Shown: positions 1 to 4,958 of the stretch, piece by piece
How positions within the stretch are numbered: position 1 is the first letter of the stretch
Layout of the letters: every line of letters begins with the position of its first letter
Source: Bacteroidota bacterium
GTDB lineage: Bacteria > Bacteroidota > Bacteroidia > AKYH767-A > OLB10
Assembly: GCA_016717325.1 (NCBI GenBank)
Contig: JADKFV010000052.1
Span: forward strand, 1-10,083
Length of the DNA stretch: 10,083 nt
Direction of reading: 5' to 3'
The notes under the pieces: generated by a model
What the model saw: only the letters and a program-made list of their open reading frames with translations
The model's database searches: none
Told to the model about the DNA's origin: nothing
Program-made: the position numbers and the translations under genes

Positions 1-145
1 TTGGAAATTAAAAATCGAGGGAAATTAAAAATTGAAAATTAAGAATTGAAAATGGAAGGAAGAATTGAAAAAATAAGAATTATGAATTAAGAAAAGGAAA
101 TTAAGAATTATGAATTAAGAATTGAAAATGCAAGGAATTTAATAA
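1..145. repeat. AT-rich degenerate short repeats, non-coding
   Basis: The stretch is built from imperfect copies of AATTAAGAATT, AATTGAAAA and AAGAATTATGAATT in the same orientation. No convincing gene is present. Similar AATTAAGAATTGAAAATG-type padding is common between genes in Bacteroidota assemblies (general knowledge). No function can be read from it, and it runs off the left edge. Confidence 0.6.
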
Positions 146-164
146 TTAGTGCTAGCGTAACTAG

Positions 165-226
165 GGCATAGCAGAGATTGCTTGGCAGTTCGAGAATACT
201 CACTGTGACAAATCGTAATGACCAAC
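165..226. repeat. Possible dispersed intergenic repeat (GTCATTnCGA...GCAATCTC type)
   Basis: Read on the minus strand, this segment begins GGTCATTACGA, passes through AGTGAGTATTCTCGAACTG and ends AAGCAATCTCTGC. This resembles the GTCATTGCGAG...GAAGCAATCTC intergenic repeats seen in many bacterial genomes. The match is from memory and diverged. It sits directly before the 35-bp tandem array and carries no gene. Confidence 0.35.
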
Positions 227-230
227 GAAG

Positions 231-510
231 AACAATCCTCAACGCAAACGAAACGAAGAACAAAGAACAATCCTCTCCGCAAACGAAACGAAGAACGAAG
301 AACAATCCTCAACGCAAACGAAGCGAAGAACTAAGAACAATCCTCTCCGCAAACGAAACGAAGAACGAAGAACAATTCTCTTCACAAACGAAACGAAGAA
401 CGAAGAACAATCCTCACCGCAAACGAAACGAAGAACGAAGAACAATCCTCTCCGCAAACCAAACGAAGAACGAAGAACAATCCTCAACGCAAACGTAACT
501 AAGAACTAAA
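231..510. repeat. 35-bp tandem repeat array, eight copies
   Basis: Eight head-to-tail 35-bp units start at 231, 266, 301, 336, 371, 406, 441 and 476. Each begins AACAAT(C/T)CTC, continues with CGCAAACGAAACG in most copies and ends GAAGAACGAAG. Bases 11-12 of the unit vary between copies (AA, TC, AA, TC, TT, AC, TC, AA), and units 2 and 4 are identical. The last copy is decayed. There are no spacers, so it is not CRISPR. Because 35 is not a multiple of three and the unit lacks stops, long spurious open frames run through both strands. The array ends about 10 bp beyond the ffh stop codon, in its 3' flank. Confidence 0.93.
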
Positions 511-519
511 AACAAAAAA

Positions 520-1848
520 CTACCTCCTCCCCGGCATTTTATTCATCATGTTTTTCATATTTCCTGTTGTGAATGCTTTCATCATTTTGCGTGTTTCGTC
601 AAACTGTTTTATCAATTTATTTATTTCGGCAATGTCCATTCCACAACCTGCGGCAATGCGTTTCTTACGACTAATATTTATAAGTTCAGGTGTTTCGCGC
701 TCTTTGGGTGTCATCGATTTTATGATGGCCTCAATTCTATCGAATGCTTTGTTATCTATCTCCACATCTTTCAAAGCCTTGCCAACTCCGGGAATCATAC
801 CAACGAGGTCTTTCATGTTTCCCATTTTTTTAATCTGCTGAAGCTGCTGTAAAAAATCGTTGAAGTTGAATTTATCTTTTGCGATTTTCTTTTGCAACTC
901 CATGGCTTCCTTCTCATCGAACTGCTCCTGTGCACGTTCTACAAGGGAAACAATATCACCCATGCCCAAAATACGATCGGCCATACGAGCGGGATAAAAG
1001 ATATCGAGCTCGTCAAGTTTCTCACCAGTACCTACAAATTTTATGGGCTTGTTCACCACCGATTTTATAGAAAGGGCAGCACCACCGCGTGTATCTCCAT
1101 CGAGCTTGGTAAGCACCACGCCATCAAAATCGAGGCGATCGTTGAAGGCTTTTGCTGTATTCACAGCATCCTGCCCGGTCATGGAATCTACTACAAACAA
1201 TGTTTCGGTAGGCTTCACGGCATTTTTCAATCGCGATATTTCGTCCATCATTTGTTCGTCAATGGCAAGGCGGCCTGCGGTATCTATAATCACTACATTC
1301 TTGCCAAGGTCGCGGGCACGTACAATACCATTTTGGGCAATTTTTACGGCATCTTTATTTTCGCGTTCGCTGTAAACCTCTACACCTATTTGTTCGCCAA
1401 GTACCGTAAGTTGGTCTATGGCCGCAGGGCGATAAATATCGCATGCTACAAGCAGAACATTTTTTTGGCGTTTATTTTTCAAAAAATTGGCCAGCTTGCC
1501 ACTCAATGTAGTTTTACCCGAACCCTGTAAACCACTCATCAATATGATGCATGGCGAAGCTTTCAAGTTAAGTTCGCTGTGTTCGCCTCCCATCAAACTG
1601 GTGAGTTCGTCTTTCACTATTTTCACCATCAATTGCCCTGGCGATACGGCAATCAATACATTTTGGCCCAATGCACTTGCCTTTACTTTGTCGGTAAAAT
1701 CTTTTGCTACTTTGTAGTTAACATCGGCATCGAGAAGGGCTTTGCGCACTTCTTTCAATGTTTCGGCAACATTTATTTCAGTGATTTTTCCCTGACCTTT
1801 CAGTACCTTGAACGCACGGTCCAGTTTATCCGATAAATTCTCAAACAT
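520..1848 (-). CDS. ffh: Signal recognition particle protein Ffh (SRP54 GTPase)
   Basis: This is a complete 442-residue protein of normal Ffh length. Ffh binds the SRP RNA and signal sequences of nascent membrane proteins and delivers ribosomes to FtsY at the inner membrane in a GTP-dependent cycle. An N-terminal helical bundle fills about residues 1-90. The GTPase domain shows G1 GLQGSGKTT (106-114), DTAGR (189-193), TKLDGDTRGG (247-256) and GTGEK (273-277). The methionine-rich M domain follows from about 300, with the RNA-binding segment SRKKRIAAGCG (393-403) and a Met-rich basic tail. The ATG start matches the family N-terminus (MFENLSDKL). The gene is transcribed away from the acetyltransferase gene, and a TAAATTTG motif lies 33 bp upstream of the start. 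The reading frame is intact, unlike genes further right. The stop is TAG. Confidence 0.98.
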   Translation of the reverse strand: MFENLSDKLDRAFKVLKGQGKITEINVAETLKEVRKALLDADVNYKVAKDFTDKVKASALGQNVLIAVSPGQLMVKIVKDELTSLMGGEHSELNLKASPCIILMSGLQGSGKTTLSGKLANFLKNKRQKNVLLVACDIYRPAAIDQLTVLGEQIGVEVYSERENKDAVKIAQNGIVRARDLGKNVVIIDTAGRLAIDEQMMDEISRLKNAVKPTETLFVVDSMTGQDAVNTAKAFNDRLDFDGVVLTKLDGDTRGGAALSIKSVVNKPIKFVGTGEKLDELDIFYPARMADRILGMGDIVSLVERAQEQFDEKEAMELQKKIAKDKFNFNDFLQQLQQIKKMGNMKDLVGMIPGVGKALKDVEIDNKAFDRIEAIIKSMTPKERETPELINISRKKRIAAGCGMDIAEINKLIKQFDETRKMMKAFTTGNMKNMMNKMPGRR

Positions 1849-1880
1849 ATTTTTGTTGTTCTATTTTTATTTTCGAGGCG

Positions 1881-1888
1881 CAAATTTA
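1881..1888 (-). promoter_or_regulatory. Putative -7 promoter element for ffh
   Basis: On the minus strand this reads TAAATTTG, an exact match to the Bacteroidota sigma-ABfr -7 consensus TAnnTTTG, about 33 bp upstream of the ffh ATG. I see no clear -33 TTG at the usual spacing, so the call rests on one box. Confidence 0.45.
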
Positions 1889-1913
1889 TTCCAATTTTCC
1901 GAATATGGAATTG

Positions 1914-1945
1914 TTGTTATTGTTATATGGTGCACAATAATTTTG
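1914..1945 (+). promoter_or_regulatory. Putative TTG / TAnnTTTG promoter for the GNAT-transpeptidase pair
   Basis: TAATTTTG at 1938-1945 matches TAnnTTTG, and a TTG at 1914-1916 lies 21 bp upstream, close to the usual spacing of about 19-21 bp. The element is 28 bp before the ATG at 1974. With the ffh box it makes a divergent promoter region. The TTG part is weak because the area is rich in TTGTTG. Confidence 0.45.
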
Positions 1946-1973
1946 GTTTTATTTGTTGTTAATAAAGAAAAGA

Positions 1974-2381
1974 ATGATAACATATAAAATTGAAAACGAT
2001 TTAGATGCCGATGAATTTATTACGGTACTCAATCTATCCACACTTGGGCAACGCAGGCCGGTAAACGAAAGAGACCGCATCGAAAAAATGTTGCAACATG
2101 CCAACCTTATTGTTACTGCGCGCAGCAATGGCAAGCTTGTGGGAGTAGCGCGCTCACTCACCGATTTTGGTTTTTGTACTTATTTAGCCGATTTGGCAGT
2201 AGATGAAGCATTTCAAAAACAAGGTATTGGCAAAGAACTCATACGCCAAACTAAATTGGCAGCACCCCAAGCCAAAATAATTTTACTTGCTGCACCAGCT
2301 GCTGTCAATTACTATCCCCATATTGGAATGGTGAGACATGATTATTGTTTTTTATTACACGATATCGATACATTGAAATAG
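1974..2381 (+). CDS. GNAT-family N-acetyltransferase
   Basis: This 135-residue single-domain protein is typical of small GCN5-related N-acetyltransferases, which transfer an acetyl group from acetyl-CoA to an amine; the substrate cannot be read from sequence. The central strand LADLAVDEAFQKQGIGKEL (about 71-89) is motif A, with QKQGIG as the Q/RxxGxG/A pyrophosphate-binding loop. VNYYPHIGMVRHD (about 111-123) corresponds to the C-terminal 'FY..lGF' region. The ATG at 1974 is chosen over an in-frame TTG at 1953, because the protein begins MITYKIENDL directly at the first strand and the TTG lies close to the promoter box. Its stop is 9 bp before the longest possible start of the transpeptidase gene, so the two are probably co-transcribed. 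The substrate relation between them is unknown. Confidence 0.9.
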   Translation: MITYKIENDLDADEFITVLNLSTLGQRRPVNERDRIEKMLQHANLIVTARSNGKLVGVARSLTDFGFCTYLADLAVDEAFQKQGIGKELIRQTKLAAPQAKIILLAAPAAVNYYPHIGMVRHDYCFLLHDIDTLK

Positions 2382-2423
2382 ATTTCCAATATGGGGTTAA
2401 TGAAAATAGTTGTTTGCAGATTT

Positions 2424-2984
2424 ATGCAAATTGAAAAATGGCTTGTTGTAATTTTTCTCGTGATTGGGTTTTTTACATGTGCAAATGCGCAGTCGTTTTT
2501 GAAAGAACAATCGAAATATGCGCGGGTGCAAAATGCCATAGAAGCCAAGCATAAATTGATTGTTGAAAATTTGAAAACACATCATATTGCTTCCGATAAT
2601 TTCGATTTGCTCATTACCGTTTTCAAAGCCGAAAAGAAATTGTTGCTATATGCTAAATCGAAAACGGCAACTACGTATACACTTATAGCCACTTACGATA
2701 TATGTGCCGGCAGTGGTGAACTTGGCCCAAAGCGTGCGTATGGCGACAATCAGGTGCCCGAAGGTTTTTATTATATAAACAGATACAATCCTGCAAGTAA
2801 TTACTACTTATCGCTTGGTATAAGTTATCCTAATGCCAGCGATAAAATTAAAAGCAAAGCTAAAAATATGGGTGGCGATATTTTTATTCATGGCAACTGT
2901 GTTACCATAGGCTGTATGCCAATGACCGATGATAAAATAAAAGAAATTTATTTGTATGCCATTGAATGTGGCTGGAAAATTTAG
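2424..2984 (+). pseudogene. YafK-type L,D-transpeptidase family protein, 5' fragment cut by an IS
   Basis: This is the exported peptidoglycan-acting N-terminal part of a YkuD-fold protein. The start at 2424 gives a signal peptide (MQIEKWLVVIFLVIGFF..ANAQ); in-frame ATGs at 2391 and 2400 add 11 or 8 residues. The segment ..GPKRAYGDNQVPEGFYYI and the catalytic signature IHGNCVTIGCMPMTD, with likely catalytic His (codon at 2889) and Cys (codon at 2913), match the YafK (LdtF/DpaA) subfamily rather than ErfK/YbiS. The family continues past this motif with a NGQ..PVYIFPF segment, which is absent here. The native frame is lost after 2960, and the last seven codons plus the stop come from the insertion. 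The missing 69 codons are at 4304-4513. Joined, the protein is about 248-259 residues, the family's normal size. Whether the truncated form folds is unknown. Confidence 0.88.
2953..2960 (+). repeat. Left copy of 8-bp flanking duplication TGTATGCC
   Basis: The same octamer occurs at 4296-4303 on the other side of the insertion and in the same codon phase. Removing one copy with the 1335 bp between restores one uninterrupted reading frame. This suggests a target-site duplication, although 8 bp is longer than the 3-5 bp usual for IS3-family elements. Confidence 0.55.
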
Positions 2985-2986
2985 CA
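2970..2986. repeat. IS terminal inverted repeat, orfB side
   Basis: GGCTGGAAAATTTAGCA here pairs with the reverse complement of 4268-4285, GGCTGTAAAATTTGAGCA, with one mismatch and one single-base gap. The similarity continues loosely inward (TTGTAAATATAG versus TATTAAAAATAG). Confidence 0.7.
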
Positions 2987-3020
2987 GTTGTAAATATAGT
3001 TTTTGAGTTGAAAATTGCAA

Positions 3021-3092
3021 CATGAACTGACGGAATCAGGCTCTGCTGAGGAGCAACCTGCCGGATAAAGTTCATGCCGATGGAATATCGTG
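3021..3092 (+). ncRNA. Candidate structured RNA: long hairpin plus small hairpin before a terminator
   Basis: CATGAACT (3021-3028) is perfectly complementary to AGTTCATG (3069-3076). Inside it nest CGG/CCG (3031-3033 with 3061-3063), CAGG/CCTG (3037-3040 with 3057-3060) and CTC/GAG (3041-3043 with 3051-3053). CGAT/ATCG (3078-3081 with 3087-3090) forms a second hairpin. A terminator follows at once. The layout resembles a riboswitch or small RNA. CTGAGG, CAACCTG, CGGATAA, ATGCCG and TGGAA recall parts of the THI-box (TPP) consensus, but its GGGGTG and ACCC blocks are missing. No plus-strand gene lies downstream. It could also be IS-internal DNA structure. Confidence 0.3.
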
Positions 3093-3096
3093 CTTT

Positions 3097-3126
3097 AACG
3101 GACGCATCAATTTGCGTCCGTTTTTG
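3097..3126 (+). terminator. Rho-independent terminator
   Basis: AACGGACGC (3097-3105) pairs perfectly with GCGTCCGTT (3114-3122) around an 8-nt loop, and the plus strand continues with a T tract (TTTTTG from 3121). The opposite strand has no T tract after the stem, so the terminator points rightward, against orfB transcription. It may stop read-through from the GNAT/transpeptidase operon into the IS antisense strand, or end the candidate RNA just upstream. Confidence 0.72.
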
Positions 3127-3169
3127 TTGCCTGAAGTTGATATTCTTGAGGCTCCATGCCTAAAAAACC

Positions 3170-3977
3170 TTATGCTGCGGCAAATTCATGAGTGTTAGTT
3201 GATTTAATGATTGATGCGGGCGCTTGGTATTTATATTCTTCAATCAGTTATTTGTTATTTCCTGTGCATGTTTATGTTTTTAAATAAGTATGCATCAATA
3301 TATCTTCACGATAGGTGCGATTGAACCGTTCAACAATGGCATTTTGTTGTGGTGCTCCTTTCAATTTTACTCCAATTTATTTTTGTTATGCAACCAAAGC
3401 TGAAATGCTTTCGAGGTGAATTCAGGTCGTTGTCAGTGCGGATACTTATTGGCTTTCCGTGTATTTCAATGCGTTGTTCTAAAACTCATAACACTCTTGC
3501 TGTGATGCTGTGTGCTACACGGATGCCTAAAGCATTCGCGGTTATATTGCTCTACAATATTCAATGTGCGTATTCTTCTTCCATCAATTAAGGCATCGCT
3601 CCAAAATCCATACCCACTCTATGTTACGTGCCAGTGGCTGCAATCGGATTCTTTGGTTTGTCTTTTACTCTACGTTTTAATTTTTGGTTAATGCAAATCC
3701 ATATCGCTCATACACTCTGCGTATGCGACTGCTGCTATTGCTGGCTGTTGTTTTTGAATTCCGGATGACTTTCATTCTTCCTTTTCTGCTGAAGCCAATG
3801 GTTTTGTTCTATGACTTGTTTTAGCCTTCATCTTTGTCTGGCATCAGCTTGCGATAGTACTTGCTGTTGCGTGAGCACTTTAAAATTTTGCACGCCTGCG
3901 TGCGGCAATTGTCTTTCTTCAATGAGATAAGATAAGCATTGCTCTTTGCGGCAGGCGTTAACTTTTTTCGAGCAAGT
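3170..3977 (-). pseudogene. IS3-family transposase OrfB (DDE integrase), multiply frameshifted
   Basis: Translating all three minus frames and switching as needed recovers an IS3 OrfB. From N to C it shows KKLTPAAKSNAYLISLKKD, CKILKCSRNSKYYRK, RRVYERYGFALTK, KPKNPIAA, GMDFWSDALIDGRRIRTLNI, LGIRVAHSITARV, QRIEIHGKPISIRTDNGPEF (with a G restored), QNAIVERFNRTYREDI, AYLFKNIN, IEEYNTKRPHQSLNQL and HEFAAA-stop. The catalytic Asp codons are near 3607 and 3433, and Glu is near 3330, giving the DD-about-35-E spacing of the family. At least six single-base shifts interrupt the frame. One removes a G in DNGPEF and another adds an A in EEYNTK. The stop TAA is at 3170-3172. Confidence 0.85.
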
Positions 3978-4220
3978 CTTTCACTGCGTCATACTCTAAA
4001 CTCAAGTTGGCATACATTTTTTAACCGCGCATTTTCGTATTCCAAATCCTTTAATCGCTTGAGCTCGTCTACTTGCATTCCGCCATAGCGTTTCTTCCAA
4101 AATGTAAAATGTCTGATCAGCTATGTTGTGCTTTCGACATATCTCCGTTACTTTTAATCCTTGTTCCTGCTCTTTCAGGATTCCGATAATTTGTGATTCT
4201 GTGTGTCTGATTTTTTTCAT
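3958..4220 (-). pseudogene. IS3-family OrfA (HTH protein), frameshifted
   Basis: The ORF starts MKKIRHTESQIIGILKEQEQ and continues GLKVTEICRKHNIADQTFY, the OrfA helix-turn-helix that recognises the IS ends. After TFY the family sequence (WKKRYGGMQVDELKRLKDLE then YENARLK, a leucine-zipper region) continues in another frame. A second shift near ARLKK leads to MYANLSLEYDAVKDLLEK and a TAA at 3958-3960, straight after a run of six A. As written, the first open frame ends at 4002 with nonsense after residue 40. With the two shifts repaired, OrfA has normal size. Confidence 0.82.
3962..3968 (-). promoter_or_regulatory. A6G slippery heptamer for programmed -1 frameshifting (orfA-orfB)
   Basis: The minus strand reads AAAAAAG. 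In the orfA frame the ribosome decodes GAA AAA AGT TAA and stops. Slipping back one base gives GAA AAA AAG TTA ACG, which enters orfB as EKKLTPAAK. This is the textbook IS3-family arrangement for making the OrfAB transposase. I did not identify a downstream stimulatory hairpin. Confidence 0.7.
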
Positions 4221-4267
4221 TTCTGATTTTTTTGAGAAAGTTAAAATTAATTATTCTATTTTTAATA

Positions 4268-4285
4268 TGCTCAAATTTTACAGCC
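4268..4285. repeat. IS terminal inverted repeat, orfA side
   Basis: TGCTCAAATTTTACAGCC is the partner of 2970-2986 in inverted orientation. A further 10 bp (TAGTACCCCA) separates it from the flanking TGTATGCC copy. Confidence 0.7.
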
Positions 4286-4295
4286 TAGTACCCCA

Positions 4296-4303
4296 TGTAT
4301 GCC
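4296..4303 (+). repeat. Right copy of 8-bp flanking duplication TGTATGCC
   Basis: This octamer is identical to 2953-2960. The codons TAT GCC are in the same phase as on the left side, so excision at the duplication rejoins the gene in frame. Confidence 0.55.
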
Positions 4304-4513
4304 CACAATAATGGACAGTCACAAATGCCGGTTTATATTTTCCCTTTTAAAATGGACGATAAAAATTTTGAAAACTATAAATTAAAATACAAAACCGATA
4401 TGGCATTAATTCGCTTTTGGCAAAATATTAAAATAGGGTACGATAAATTTTATGTCAATAAAAATAAGCTTAATGTAACAGTTGATACAAATGGGAATTA
4501 TGTTTTTAAGTGA
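4304..4513 (+). pseudogene. YafK-type L,D-transpeptidase family protein, 3' fragment
   Basis: The 69 codons from CAC at 4304 to TGA at 4511-4513 encode HNNGQSQMPVYIFPFKMDDK, then a tail with ALIRFWQNIKIGYDKF and ending GNYVFK. The NGQ..(I/V)PV.IFPF.M segment is the hallmark that directly follows the HG..C...GC catalytic motif in YafK-family proteins, and the FW.N...GYD.F tail is typical of Bacteroidota members. An ATG at 4295 could start a 72-residue ORF but has no signal peptide and no catalytic residues, so I read this as the stranded C-terminus of the gene at 2424-2960. The break lies between helix KEIYLYA and this segment. Confidence 0.87.
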
Positions 4514-4594
4514 TTATATTTTTTCGTAACCCAACTGATTTGAGTTCGTTCGCTTGTGTTATTTACAAAACCATTACTCATAGTGTTTGTCCTC

Positions 4595-4614
4595 GGTTGG
4601 CGTCCCCGCCAACC
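4595..4614. repeat. Perfect 8-bp-stem palindrome between convergent genes
   Basis: GGTTGGCG (4595-4602), TCCC loop, CGCCAACC (4607-4614). It lies in the 134-bp gap between the plus-strand transpeptidase 3' fragment and the minus-strand T9SS gene end, which holds no other gene. Neither side has a strong T tract, so it looks more like a dispersed palindrome (REP-like) than a classical terminator, though it could end either transcript. Confidence 0.5.
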
Positions 4615-4741
4615 ATATAATATAATCAAAATATTTTGTTTCATATTTTACTCCTTCACAAATTTGGTACTTAACATTTCTTTCTCAGTTTGTAAATGTA
4701 CCACATACAATCCACTTGCCCAACCACTGCAATCCACATCC

Positions 4742-4833
4742 AAAGTAAAGTACCCGCCAAAAACCCCCAAACCACCGACACTACGGTCGGGGCAGGCCCC
4801 AACTGGGGGCTTTCCCCTTGCAAACTTTACTTT
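4742..4833. repeat. 92-bp palindromic element inside the T9SS sorting-domain coding region
   Basis: AAAGTAAAGT (4742-4751) and ACTTTACTTT (4824-4833) form a perfect 10-bp inverted repeat. Inside, AAAACCCCCA (4760-4769) pairs with TGGGGGCTTT (4804-4813) at 9 of 10 bases, and CCGAC/GTCGG plus GGGGC/GCCCC form small hairpins. In protein it adds about 22 residues, RGKPPVGACPDRSVGGLGVF then GG, between strands that are normally adjacent (GKVKF and YFTLDVD). The frame stays open through it. Confidence 0.75.
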
Positions 4834-4930
4834 TCCAGTAGCATCGTATATGGTTATAGTTAAGAGTTTACCGTTCAAATTTTGTGCATTTACAAACAAC
4901 TTCTCCCAAGCCGATATATACGTTGCATTT

Positions 4931-4958
4931 AAGCCCCCTTGTAGGGGGTTGGGGGTTT
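4931..4958. repeat. Short G/C-run palindrome inside the same coding region
   Basis: AAGCCCCCTTGTAGGGGG followed by TTGGGGGTTT: the CCCCC at 4934-4938 can pair with either of two GGGGG runs (4944-4948, 4951-4955). It is read as TPNPLQGGL, a motif that recurs where such elements sit inside Bacteroidota proteins (general knowledge). It lies upstream of the sorting domain, between CDTLQW and the ITIYDATGK strand. Confidence 0.5.

Larger units (their letters stand above)
2961..4295 (-). mobile_element. IS3-family insertion sequence inside the transpeptidase gene
   Basis: A block of about 1335 bp interrupts a plus-strand gene. On its minus strand lie orfA (helix-turn-helix plus leucine zipper), an A6G slippery heptamer and orfB (DDE integrase-type transposase), the standard IS3 layout. 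Imperfect inverted repeats occur near both ends (2970-2986 and 4268-4285), and an exact 8-bp duplication flanks the block. The true tips are uncertain to about 10 bp because neither end shows a clean TG...CA terminus that agrees with the duplication. The transposase frames are broken in several places, so as written it could not make active transposase. About 180 bp between the orfB stop and the repeat at 2970-2986 is non-coding and holds hairpins (see 3021-3126). Confidence 0.85.

Noticed and set aside
178..498. 106-residue plus-strand ORF rich in TKNEEQSS/TKRRTKNN, and minus-strand counterparts
   Set aside because: These are open frames created by a stop-free 35-bp tandem repeat. The period is not a multiple of three, so the same amino-acid pattern cycles through frames, and there is no start context or homologous family.
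231..510. CRISPR array
   Set aside because: The units are contiguous and nearly identical, with no unique spacers, no dyad typical of CRISPR repeats and no cas genes nearby.
892..1530. 212-residue plus-strand ORF opposite ffh
   Set aside because: It is a shadow of the strongly conserved ffh coding sequence, with no promoter or recognisable domain.
3021..3092. A definite S-box (SAM) or THI-box (TPP) riboswitch
   Set aside because: Only parts of each consensus are present. The S-box GGTGC strand and GGTGGAGGG block are missing, as are the THI-box GGGGTG and ACCC blocks, and no downstream biosynthetic gene exists.
3349..3591. 80-residue plus-strand ORF across the IS
   Set aside because: It is antisense to the OrfB DDE region. 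The minus-strand frames carry the RTDN and ERFNR motifs, so this is a shadow.
4295..4513. Independent 72-residue gene starting at ATG 4295
   Set aside because: Its sequence matches the C-terminus of YafK-type proteins and joins in frame to the 5' fragment. The ATG lies at the IS junction.
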